Source of the DNA: Halorussus limi | GTDB lineage: Archaea > Halobacteriota > Halobacteria > Halobacteriales > Haladaptataceae | DNA length: 64,000 nt | Reading direction: 5' to 3' | Assembly: GCF_023238205.1 (NCBI RefSeq) | Contig: NZ_CP096659.1 | Location: 1,054,001 to 1,118,000 of the forward strand | Shown here: in pieces, positions 17,615-25,688 of the stretch | Layout: every line of letters begins with the position of its first letter | Numbering within the stretch: the stretch's first letter is position 1 | The notes under the pieces: model-generated | Told to the model about the DNA's origin: nothing | The model's database searches: none | The model's input: the letters and a program-made list of their open reading frames with translations, nothing else | Made by a program: the position numbers and the translations under genes

Positions 17615-18778
17615 TCAGGTCGCCAGTCCGAGGACGCGCTCGGCCGCCGCCTCGACCTCCGGAAGCGACTCCTCGGGCGCGTAGACGCCTAGCCGCCACT
17701 GGGAGCGACCGGCCGCGCGCAGGCCCTCGACCAGCGGCGACTCGTCGGCGAGTCGCCGAACCTCGCCGTCCACGACCACGCGCGTCGAGGACTCGGGCAT
17801 GCTGGGTTCGCCGGGCGTATCGACCAGCACGGACTCGGGAGGCACGTCGGCGACCGACGCGATGTCGCGCTCGAACGCCCGGACGTCGTCGCGGTCGGCG
17901 GTCACGACCGCTCGCGGAACCGCGTCGAGTTTCGCCCAGACCGCCCGCTTGTGGAGGTCGCGGCGTTCGAGTCGCCGGGCGGCGTCGGCCGTCGCCTCGC
18001 AGTCGCGCAGGGCCCCGAGCAGGCGGTCGTCGGTCATCCGAGCGAACTCCTCCGGCAGGAGGTCGGTCGCGTCGAGCAGGCGCTCGCCCGCGCGTTCGAG
18101 CATCGCGCCCGCGATGCGCGAGACGTGGTGGCGGTAGACGGTGGCGTTCATCAGCGTCCGGGCCACGAGCGTCCCCTCGGCGGTCTGGACGTTGCCCGCC
18201 GAGAGGACGAGGTCGTCGTCGCGGAACTGGAGCGCGGCCAGCAGGCGCGAGTGGTCGATGGTGCCGTAGGGGACGCCGGTGTGGTGGGCGTCCCGGACGA
18301 GGTAGTCCATGCGGTCCACGTCGAGTTCCCCGGCGACCAACTGCCCGAGTCGCCCTCTCCCCTCGACCAGCGCGGCGACCTCGGCGGGGTCGAGTCCGTG
18401 GCGCTCCAGCACCGCGGCGAGTCGCCCGGACGTGAGCAGGTCGCCGACCTCGTCGTGGTGGCGGCCGAGTCGCCGCTCGATGATGCCCTCTGTCTGGTGG
18501 CCGTAGGGTCCGTGACCCACGTCGTGGAGGAGCGCGGCCGCCCGCACCGCCAGCGCACGGTCGCCCTCGACGCCGAGGAGCGAGCAGGCCTCGCGGGCGA
18601 GATGGTAGACGCCGAGACTGTGTTCGAATCGCGTGTGGTTCGCGGAGGGGTAGACGAGGCGGACCGTGCTGAGTTGCTTGATGTGGCGCAGGCGCTGGAG
18701 TTCGGGCGTGTCGAGCAGGTCGGCCGCGAGGTCGCAGACGGGGACGTGGTCGTGGACGCTGTCCTTGATGGCCTTCAT
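17615..18778 (-). CDS. HD-domain phosphohydrolase (dGTPase-like)
   Basis: A 387-residue protein with the core of the dNTPase/YdhJ-like HD superfamily: the IKDSVHDHVPV start, TRFEHSLGVYHLA (first metal His), ALLHDVGHGPYGH (HD motif plus conserved Gly) and DVDRMDYLVRDAHHTG. It probably hydrolyses deoxynucleoside triphosphates or a related nucleotide in the cytoplasm. A start further upstream at 18877 would add an Arg/Pro-rich stretch that precedes the conserved N terminus, so ATG 18778 is preferred. It ends 47 bp beyond the convergent dpsA gene. Confidence 0.9.
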   Translation of the reverse strand: MKAIKDSVHDHVPVCDLAADLLDTPELQRLRHIKQLSTVRLVYPSANHTRFEHSLGVYHLAREACSLLGVEGDRALAVRAAALLHDVGHGPYGHQTEGIIERRLGRHHDEVGDLLTSGRLAAVLERHGLDPAEVAALVEGRGRLGQLVAGELDVDRMDYLVRDAHHTGVPYGTIDHSRLLAALQFRDDDLVLSAGNVQTAEGTLVARTLMNATVYRHHVSRIAGAMLERAGERLLDATDLLPEEFARMTDDRLLGALRDCEATADAARRLERRDLHKRAVWAKLDAVPRAVVTADRDDVRAFERDIASVADVPPESVLVDTPGEPSMPESSTRVVVDGEVRRLADESPLVEGLRAAGRSQWRLGVYAPEESLPEVEAAAERVLGLAT

Positions 18779-18899
18779 TGGGTCCGGATTGACAGACCGA
18801 TGGCAAAAGTGGCCCGTCTCGTCGCCTTCGCGCGTCGGCGGTCTCCCTCGGACGGGCGGTCGCACGACCGACTGCAAAAAGTATCTGCGGTCGAGGTGG

Positions 18900-20096
18900 T
18901 CAGTCGTCGCCGCGATTCAGTAGGTACCCTGCGGCTCCGGCGAGTCCGCCGAGCGTGGTGAGCACTCCAAAACCGGGTGCGCGTGCCCGTTGTGCTACCT
19001 CGCTCGCACCGATATCGTTCGCTGCCGTCGTCTGATTCCGCTCGGTGGTCCCCGGACTCAAGGTAGTCCTCCTGGTGGTTCGCGTCCTCGCTCCTCCGAG
19101 CGGTCGAACCGGTCCGCGCAACAGTCCATCGGGATACTGTTCGGTCTGTACCTCGACGTACACGTTGCCACTGCGTATCGCCTGGATCAGCGGGACGAGA
19201 GGCCGACCCTCGAACGGTCCCTCGAGATCGTAAGCCGTGAGTACGGCGTCTACTAGCGTTCCTTCGACGTGATCGACGGGGTTTGTCGTATCGAACAGTC
19301 GAGCCACGATTGGATCGTCTCGTCCCGGCCGGTTCAGACGGAGGTACGCCGCGGTCACGTCGTTGACGTTCTGCACGTACAGCGCGTACATGAGCTTCGC
19401 TCGGACACCGTTGGGCGGATGTAGCGTGAAGTAGGTCGTTCCCTTGGCGTCCGATTGTATCCCCTGTGCTGGCGCTAAACGGGCGATATACTTCTGGGGC
19501 CCTTCCCCGAGCGCCCCTTCCGGTGGTTGGGGAATTTGCTCGGTAGTCGTTCCGGGTCCCGCCGTGGTCGTCTGATTCTGGGTCGGGGTTGCGGTCGTCT
19601 GGTTCGAGGCGAGCTGGTTCTGCGTCGTCCCTTGGGCCCGGGTCGTCTGATTCTGTGCCGTCTGGGTCGTCTGTCCCCCACCGCCGAACTGGACCGGTCC
19701 CTGCATCGACGACGGATGGACCTGACAGAGATACTCCGCCATACTCTCCTTGGCCGTGAACGTCACCGTCTGGGAACCTTGACTGATGATCTCGGTTCGC
19801 ACCATCACGTCTCCGTTCTGACTGAGCACGGCGAAGTTGTGCGGGGCACCGTCGACGTTTTCCCACGTCACCTCGTACTTCTTCCCCGCTTCTAATCTCA
19901 ACGTCGGGTTGACCGCGTCCGCGATCGACTCCGGTCTGCGCCCTCGCCAACCGCTCGTGACACCACCGAGGGCGTACGACGTTGCGACCTGTTGGCGGCC
20001 GCGTGCGATGCCTCCGAGTCCGAAGACCGCTCCGGTCGTCGCCGTCGTCGAGAGGAACCGCCGCCGGGACGACCCTCCCGTCGAGTTATCTGCCAT
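18900..20096 (-). CDS. Tat-exported cupredoxin-CHRD domain protein with a C-terminal anchor
   Basis: A 398-residue protein. A Tat signal (SRRRFLSTTATTGAVFGLGG) leads into a type I copper cupredoxin with ligands His86 (APHNF), Cys124, His127 and Met131 (CQVHPSSM). Residues 140-195 are a Gln/Thr/Asn linker with several NQT sequons, typical of glycosylated surface linkers. Residues 198-325 form a CHRD domain (YIARLAPAQGIQSDAKGTTY...), also found in secreted bacterial proteins. A C-terminal hydrophobic stretch (APGFGVLTTLGGLAGAAGYLL) should anchor it. It sits 3 bp behind the PQQ gene. Codons such as GTA, GCA, CAA and GGA are unusually frequent for this window, suggesting transfer. It could accept electrons from the quinoprotein. 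Confidence 0.87.
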   Translation of the reverse strand: MADNSTGGSSRRRFLSTTATTGAVFGLGGIARGRQQVATSYALGGVTSGWRGRRPESIADAVNPTLRLEAGKKYEVTWENVDGAPHNFAVLSQNGDVMVRTEIISQGSQTVTFTAKESMAEYLCQVHPSSMQGPVQFGGGGQTTQTAQNQTTRAQGTTQNQLASNQTTATPTQNQTTTAGPGTTTEQIPQPPEGALGEGPQKYIARLAPAQGIQSDAKGTTYFTLHPPNGVRAKLMYALYVQNVNDVTAAYLRLNRPGRDDPIVARLFDTTNPVDHVEGTLVDAVLTAYDLEGPFEGRPLVPLIQAIRSGNVYVEVQTEQYPDGLLRGPVRPLGGARTRTTRRTTLSPGTTERNQTTAANDIGASEVAQRARAPGFGVLTTLGGLAGAAGYLLNRGDD

Positions 20097-20099
20097 GAA

Positions 20100-21797
20100 T
20101 TAGCCCTCCATCGAGTAGACCGCGATGACGTTCTGCTCGGTTCCACCGCCGCCTTGGATGTAGACGTACTGTTTCCCAGTCGTCGGGTCGACCCACGTGA
20201 CGGGATTTCCGTCGAGGCGGGGGATGATCTGTTCGGTCCACAGCCGGTCGCCCGTCTCGGAATCGTACGCGACGAGGTTCCCCGACGGCGTGCCGGCGAA
20301 GGTGAGGCCGGTCGTCGTCGAGAGCAGCCCGCCCCAGGGCGCTTCGTCCATCCAGTCCTGCCACTTTATCTTCCCGGTCACCGGGTCCAGCGCCGTGATG
20401 TTCCCCGGCGGTTTCTCCCACTCGGGAATCGAACCTTGCTGGTTGTCGCTGGCCGTGATGAACGTCTCGCCCTTGTACTCTTCGCCCATCTCGTAGTCGA
20501 TGTACGACCACGCCATCTTCATCGGCTGATTGTTCGCCTTCAGGAACAACGTCCGGCGCTGGGGATCGAACGACGAGGGCTGGGGGTCAGTCCCGCCGAG
20601 GAGGTGCGGAGCCGTCCACTCCGCATCCTCCATGTTCTGTGGCGGGATCGCCCAGGTGTTAATGTGTTCGACGTACTCCTCGCTTCGCTCGACGAGGTCG
20701 CCTGTTTCGAGGTCCACGGTGTACACCCATCCGGTCTTGCCGGGCCACGAGGCGAGCTTCCGCGTCTCGCCGTCCATCTCCGCTTCGTAGATGACCGCGG
20801 GGCTCGGCGAGTCGTAGTCCCACCAGTCGTGGGGCGACTCCTGATAGTTCCACTTCACATCGCCGCTGTGGAAGTCGACCGCCACCTTCCCGGCACTGTA
20901 GGGGTTCCACCCGGGTCGGACGGTGCCGAACCACGGGCCCGGATTTCCGGTCGGCAGCACCGTCGTCCCGGACTCGGGGTCGATAGCGGGAGCCTGCCAG
21001 ACGGTCGAACCACCGTGCTTCCACGCGTCGCCGACCCACTGGTCCGGCGGCGTCATCCCCGTGTGCCACGCTTGCTCGCCGTCGGTCGTGACGCCATCGG
21101 CCCACCCGTGGACGCCCCACTCGCCGCCACTGCTCCCCATGACGAACATGTCCTCGAAGGGGACGATGGGGTAGTTCGACGCCTGACTGCGGTTGCGCTT
21201 CCACGTCTGTAGCTCGTCGTGCATCGCCAACTGACGGGAGCCTTCGGCCGTTTCGCCCCGGTACTCGTAGGCTCCGTTGTAGTACCACTTTTCGGTCCCG
21301 TCGTAGCGGTTCAGCGCGAGTACGCCGTGGTCGAGCGTCGCCTTGTACACTGTGTCACCCAGAACGCCCACGCCGCGGTTAGCGGGCGGTTCGGATTCGC
21401 TCACGATTCCTTTGGGGTGGTACTGGTGGAACCAGAGAACCTCGCCGGTGCGGGCGTTGATCGCCCGCGTCTGTTCGGTGCCGTTCGTCTGATAGATAAT
21501 CGGGGGATCGCCGGGGATGACGAGCACCGAGCCTTGGAACCATGCGGCCTGCCTCGCGTTCTGGACGGTCTCGTGTTTCCACTCGAGCGAGAGATTCGAG
21601 ACGTTCTTCGGCGTGATGATGTCGGCAGTGCTGAAGTGGTGACGTTCGTAGTTGTTGCCGTACAGTAGCCACCCCTCCGGGTCGTCGCCGCTGTCGAGGA
21701 GTTGTTTCTGGGTCACCTCGCGCTTCGGAATGTCGTCGACGTTTTCGTACTGTTCGATTTCTGCAGTGCCTGGCTTGGGAATATGTCCGTCCTGCAT
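20100..21797 (-). CDS. PQQ-dependent dehydrogenase-like beta-propeller protein
   Basis: A 565-residue eight-bladed-propeller protein of the quinoprotein alcohol dehydrogenase family. Repeated tryptophan-docking motifs are seen (AINARTGEVLW, ALNRYDGTEKW, ALDPVTGKIKW, AYDSETGDRLW), as are the metal/PQQ regions TGNPGPW and DWWDYDSPSPAV. No cysteine occurs, so the vicinal disulfide that stacks on PQQ in methanol dehydrogenases is absent. It also lacks an export signal although the family acts outside the membrane; the preceding Tat protein may carry it. Start ATG 21797 is chosen because it follows the stop of that gene by 2 bp. The substrate is unknown and no pqq biosynthesis gene is in the window. 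Confidence 0.88.
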   Translation of the reverse strand: MQDGHIPKPGTAEIEQYENVDDIPKREVTQKQLLDSGDDPEGWLLYGNNYERHHFSTADIITPKNVSNLSLEWKHETVQNARQAAWFQGSVLVIPGDPPIIYQTNGTEQTRAINARTGEVLWFHQYHPKGIVSESEPPANRGVGVLGDTVYKATLDHGVLALNRYDGTEKWYYNGAYEYRGETAEGSRQLAMHDELQTWKRNRSQASNYPIVPFEDMFVMGSSGGEWGVHGWADGVTTDGEQAWHTGMTPPDQWVGDAWKHGGSTVWQAPAIDPESGTTVLPTGNPGPWFGTVRPGWNPYSAGKVAVDFHSGDVKWNYQESPHDWWDYDSPSPAVIYEAEMDGETRKLASWPGKTGWVYTVDLETGDLVERSEEYVEHINTWAIPPQNMEDAEWTAPHLLGGTDPQPSSFDPQRRTLFLKANNQPMKMAWSYIDYEMGEEYKGETFITASDNQQGSIPEWEKPPGNITALDPVTGKIKWQDWMDEAPWGGLLSTTTGLTFAGTPSGNLVAYDSETGDRLWTEQIIPRLDGNPVTWVDPTTGKQYVYIQGGGGTEQNVIAVYSMEG

Positions 21798-21799
21798 AG

Positions 21800-22726
21800 T
21801 CAGTCGCCTCCGAGTCGCGGCGCTCGCATGTCGTCGCTGATGCGGACGAGGTCGTACTGGAAGTCGGTCTGCGCGGCGATCATGATTGCCGCACTCCCGG
21901 ACACGAGCGCGGTCAGTTCCTCGTCGGAGATCTCCCCGCGACCGAGTCGGTCCGCGGCCGCGCTCAGGAGGTAGAACCCACCGAGCATTGCGCGGACGTC
22001 GGCGATGCCGTCGTCGAGCATCTCGTCGGTTATCAGCACCTCGTTCTTGCGGAGGTGCTTGTCTAACCCGTCTATCCAGAGGAGAGCGCCGCTCGCCGCC
22101 CGTTTCTGGAGCGGCGAGACGTAGTCGGGATTCACCTCTTCGACCGGCGCTTCCTCCAGCACCCACGTGGGTTCCCAGAGCGCGAGTCGGTCGGCCTGAC
22201 TGACCACGTTCGCGACCAGTGCCGTCTGTTCGCGCTCGTCGAACCCGACTTCAGAGAGAGTCCCCGCGAGCGACGCCGTGTGGACGAGCTGTTTCGTCAT
22301 GCGCTCGATGTGTTCGGACGTGAACCGCGGGAGGTTGGCTTCGGCGCTCGCGTAGAAGTCGACCTCGGTCAGGTGGTCGTCGATTCGCCACGCCGGAGTC
22401 GTCAGTTCCGCGTACAGTTCCTCGCCGCGGTCCGGAACGCCTGCGGCGCGTACCGCCGACAGGCCCTCTATCGCGTCGGCGACGCCCGTCATCTCCGTCG
22501 CCAGTAGTTCGGCGTCGAGTGCGCCGGAGAGGTCGTTTCGGATGGCCTCCCCGCGGCGAGCGAACTCGCCCGCCGACTCGACGGCGACGAGGTCCTGCAG
22601 GTCGCTCAGTGTCACGTCGTCGACGGCCGAACCGCCGGTCGCGGCGGCACTGGCCACGCCGAGTACCTTGAGGAACTCCCGACGATCCTCGTCCGATATC
22701 TGTGAGTAGTGGTGTTCTCCTGGCAT
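21800..22726 (-). CDS. Tat-signal helical protein of unknown function, partner of the PQQ protein
   Basis: A 308-residue protein. Residues 12-35 are a twin-arginine signal (EDRREFLKVLGVASAAATGG). The remainder is predominantly helical, acidic and cysteine-free, with an amphipathic C-terminal half (LLSAAADRLGRGEISDEELTALV). I recognise no domain. Similar two-gene arrangements in bacteria pair a folded cofactor protein with a small Tat partner that gives it the signal, so this could be a structural or electron-transfer subunit. It starts the three-gene operon that continues with the PQQ protein and the cupredoxin-CHRD protein; gaps are 2 and 3 bp. Confidence 0.75.
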   Translation of the reverse strand: MPGEHHYSQISDEDRREFLKVLGVASAAATGGSAVDDVTLSDLQDLVAVESAGEFARRGEAIRNDLSGALDAELLATEMTGVADAIEGLSAVRAAGVPDRGEELYAELTTPAWRIDDHLTEVDFYASAEANLPRFTSEHIERMTKQLVHTASLAGTLSEVGFDEREQTALVANVVSQADRLALWEPTWVLEEAPVEEVNPDYVSPLQKRAASGALLWIDGLDKHLRKNEVLITDEMLDDGIADVRAMLGGFYLLSAAADRLGRGEISDEELTALVSGSAAIMIAAQTDFQYDLVRISDDMRAPRLGGD

Positions 22727-23159
22727 TCTTGCTCCTCATTCACCGGATAGCCGAGTGCGGTGAACCGCGACGACGTACGCTAACTACACACATACCTACC
22801 GACAATCGTTCAACGCGAAACGCGAGGTTCGATGGAGAGCGCCGTCTCCGGAACGGTCCGGGAGAGTTCGAAGACGCCGTTTCGCAATCGAGTGCGCGAG
22901 TATTGCTCGTCACCGCTCGCGACGGTCGCGCGAACTCGGTCAAGTTTCGAGTAACCGACGCCGCGGGAGTCGCCAAGACGAGCGCCGACACGGCGGCGGG
23001 GCGTAAGATTTCTAACATCACTCGCAGTCCGGTCCGCCGGGCTGACAGTGGCGTCACACGAGAGTCCGCGCTCGAAGTTCGATCGAGTCTGTCTCGGTGC
23101 GCCACGCGGCCGACTCGAAGAGCGAACCACTGAAACGACCCGACCTCGAACCCCCGGCC
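22727..23159. other. 433-bp divergent intergenic region
   Basis: This lies between the PQQ operon (minus) and the degenerate hydrolase gene (plus). I see no convincing gene: the frames spanning it on the plus strand are short and Arg/Ser rich and show no motif, and those on the minus strand are shadows. No strong TATA box for either direction stands out; the most AT-rich stretch is CTAACTACACACATACCTAC near 22780. It may hold a decayed gene. Confidence 0.4.
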
Positions 23160-23978
23160 ATGCCACACGCGGACAACGACGGCGTCTCTATCCATTACGA
23201 GGTCGGCGGCGACGGCGCAGTCGAGAGCGACGCGCCGGTCGTCCTGCTGGCCGACGCGGGCTACGGCCCGTGGCAGTGGGGTTGGCAGTACTCGGCGCTC
23301 GCAGGCCCCTTCGAAGTCGTCATCCCCAGCACGCGCGGAACCGGCGACTCCGACACCCCGGACCCGGACGCCGCCGACTCGTACAGCATCGAGACGATGG
23401 CCGCGGACCTCGAAGCGGTCCTCGCCGACTACGGCGCGCGCAAGGCCCACCTCGTCGGCGCGGGGATGGGCGGGATGGTCGCGCTCCGGTACGCGCTCGA
23501 CTTCTCGCGCGCTCGGACGCTGACCCTGCTCGGCACCTCGCCGGGCGGTCCGCGCGCGACGCCCGTCGCCGACGGCCTGCGCGAGCGACTGCGCGCAGAC
23601 CCCGACGACGCCGGGTCCCTCCGCCGGTCGCTCGAACCGGTCGCCTCCGCGGAACTGCTGGAGACCGAGGACCTCGTGGAGCGAATCGCGGCGTGGCGGC
23701 GCGACGAGGACGCCTCGGAGACGGTCCAGCTCGCGCACTTCGACGCGATGGCCGAGTTCGACGCCAGCGACAGCCTCTACGAGATTACGATTCCCGCGCT
23801 CGTCTGCCACGGCGCGGACGACCGGGTGATTCCGGCCGAGGACGGCCGCCTGCTGGCCGACGGCCTCCCGAAGGGCGAGTTCGAGGCGTTCCCCGGCGAA
23901 CGCCTCTTCTACGTCGAGCGCTCGAAGGCGGTCAACGACTCGCTGGTCGGATTCCTCACCGACCGAACCGAGGAGTGA
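23160..23978 (+). CDS. Alpha/beta hydrolase-fold protein lacking catalytic Ser and His
   Basis: A 272-residue protein with the full alpha/beta hydrolase layout: the oxyanion-region strand PVVLLADAGYG, the PSTRGTGDSD loop, the nucleophile elbow, a cap and C-terminal strand VCHGADDRVIP (acid Asp221). The elbow reads VGAGMGGMVALRYAL, so the Ser of GxSxG is Gly102, and the GH that normally supplies the catalytic His is Gly-Glu (246-247, PGERLFYVERS). It is therefore probably not a hydrolase. The next gene, an AMP-ligase-like protein, is equally stripped of catalytic residues. ATG 23160 is used because the upstream frame lacks family similarity. Confidence 0.85.
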   Translation: MPHADNDGVSIHYEVGGDGAVESDAPVVLLADAGYGPWQWGWQYSALAGPFEVVIPSTRGTGDSDTPDPDAADSYSIETMAADLEAVLADYGARKAHLVGAGMGGMVALRYALDFSRARTLTLLGTSPGGPRATPVADGLRERLRADPDDAGSLRRSLEPVASAELLETEDLVERIAAWRRDEDASETVQLAHFDAMAEFDASDSLYEITIPALVCHGADDRVIPAEDGRLLADGLPKGEFEAFPGERLFYVERSKAVNDSLVGFLTDRTEE

Positions 23979-24122
23979 GCGGGCCGGATTTCGCCGGACT
24001 GCTCCGAGACACTCGCCGAGAGACACCCGATTTCTACGGTAGTTCTCCCACCACCTCCGAGACGACGGAGTACCCCCGTCTTCGCAACAACGCCTACGGT
24101 CGGTGACGCCGAACCTCTCGAC

Positions 24123-25667
24123 ATGACGCTCTCGCTCGAACGCCGGGCCGCGCTCTGGGGGGACCGAACTGCGGTGGTGGACGCGAGCGCCGACCGCCGG
24201 GTCAGCTACGCCGACCTCGAATCGGAGGCCGACGCGATGGCGCGCAGACTCTCGGCGCTCGGGGTCGGACCGGGCGACCCGGTCGCGGTCGTCTCGCGCA
24301 ATCGGGTCGAGACGCTGGCGCTGTTGTTCGCCGTCCGGCGACTCGGCGGCGTCTTCGCGCCGGTCTCGTATCGGCTCACGCCCGCGACGGTCGAGGGACC
24401 GCTGGAACGCATCGACCCCGCGGTGGTGGTCCACGAGGCCGGACAGCGCGACCTCGTCCGTGAGTTACCAGACGAGCGGACCCACTCCTTCGAGGAGTTG
24501 GGTCGCCGCGACGGCGCCGACTACGAGCGCGCCGACCGCGACCCGGAGGACTCGCTGGTCTACCTCCACTCGAAGGCCGAGGCCGACCGGCCCATGGTCG
24601 GGGAGGACGAGGAGCGCGAACGCCGCGACGAGTCGCTGAGCGAGGGCCCGACGACGGCCCCGCAGGTGGTGGACTACCCGGCGCGGGCCGTGGAGTGGAA
24701 CTGCGTCACCGCCGCGGCCGCGTGGGGACTGGGCCGGAGCGACTGCGCGCCCGCCCTGCTTCCCTTCTCGGACGCCGACGGCCTCCTCCGCCTCGTCCTG
24801 CCGCTGCTCTACGTCGGCGGGCGAGTCCCCCTGCTCCGGGCGTTCGACCCCGAGGACGCGCTGGCCGCGATCGCCGAGGAGGGCGCGACCGCGCTGTTCG
24901 GCGGCGCGACCGAGTACCGCGAACTCGTCGCCAGCGACGAGTTCGGCGCGACCGACTTCGACGCCGTCGAGTGGGTCGGCACGCGGTCCCCGCTCCCGGC
25001 GGACGCCCGCGAGGAACTGGCCCGGCGCGCGCCCGTGGTCCGGACCTACGGCCGGGTCGAGACCGGTCCGAGCAACCTCTTCGTGCCGCCCGGCGAGTCC
25101 GGGAGCGCGGCCGATTCCCCGAAGCGCGACGCCGACCGGGTGGGCCGACCGTTCCCCGACTGCGAGGTCCGCGTCGCCGACGACGACGGAACGGCGGTAG
25201 AAGACGGCGAAATCGGTGAACTCCGGTTCAGGGGGGTCGTGACGCCGAAGGGACGGCTGACAGACGACGGGACGACCGAGGCGTTCCCCGAGTGGGTGCC
25301 GACGGGGGACCTCGGCTTCCGCGAGGGCGACGACTACTACCTCCTCGGGCCGGCGACCGAGGCGTTGGATTCGGGGGCGGACGGGTCGGCCCGGGTCCAC
25401 CCGCGGGAAATCGAGCGCGCGCTGGAGGCGCGAAACGGCGTCACCGCGGCGGGAGTGGTCCCGGACGCGGAGGGCGTGCTGGCGGCGTTCGTCGGCGACG
25501 CCGACCCCGGCGAGTTGCAGGGCGTCCTCGGCGACGAACTGCCGGAGGACGCGACGGTTCGGGAGGTCAACCGCGTCGAATCGCTTCCACGGCGGCGGAC
25601 CGGCGAGATAGACCGGGCCGCGCTCCGGCGGCAACTGGACGACGAGGAGCGCATCGGCAAGGGGTGA
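24123..25667 (+). CDS. AMP-dependent ligase-fold protein with degenerate active site
   Basis: A 514-residue protein of the ANL (acyl-CoA synthetase) superfamily by overall layout: SYADLESEADAMARRL, the A5 motif YGRVETGP (309-316), the A7 motif TGDLGFREGDDYYLLG (394-409) and a C-terminal subdomain. The ATP P-loop (normally YTSGTTGxPKG) is unrecognisable in LVYLHSKAEADRP (145-157), and an acidic insert of some 20 residues follows. The A10 lysine that orients the carboxylate is Glu495 in PRRRTGEIDR. These changes predict loss of adenylation. It lies 144 bp behind the degenerate hydrolase on the same strand. Confidence 0.85.
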   Translation: MTLSLERRAALWGDRTAVVDASADRRVSYADLESEADAMARRLSALGVGPGDPVAVVSRNRVETLALLFAVRRLGGVFAPVSYRLTPATVEGPLERIDPAVVVHEAGQRDLVRELPDERTHSFEELGRRDGADYERADRDPEDSLVYLHSKAEADRPMVGEDEERERRDESLSEGPTTAPQVVDYPARAVEWNCVTAAAAWGLGRSDCAPALLPFSDADGLLRLVLPLLYVGGRVPLLRAFDPEDALAAIAEEGATALFGGATEYRELVASDEFGATDFDAVEWVGTRSPLPADAREELARRAPVVRTYGRVETGPSNLFVPPGESGSAADSPKRDADRVGRPFPDCEVRVADDDGTAVEDGEIGELRFRGVVTPKGRLTDDGTTEAFPEWVPTGDLGFREGDDYYLLGPATEALDSGADGSARVHPREIERALEARNGVTAAGVVPDAEGVLAAFVGDADPGELQGVLGDELPEDATVREVNRVESLPRRRTGEIDRAALRRQLDDEERIGKG

Positions 25668-25688
25668 CGCCGACCCGCGCCCGACGAC

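Noticed and set aside
22702-23133. 143-codon frame in the 433-bp divergent region
   Set aside because: It begins inside the start of the Tat gene and shows no motif, Arg/Ser-rich composition and no promoter.
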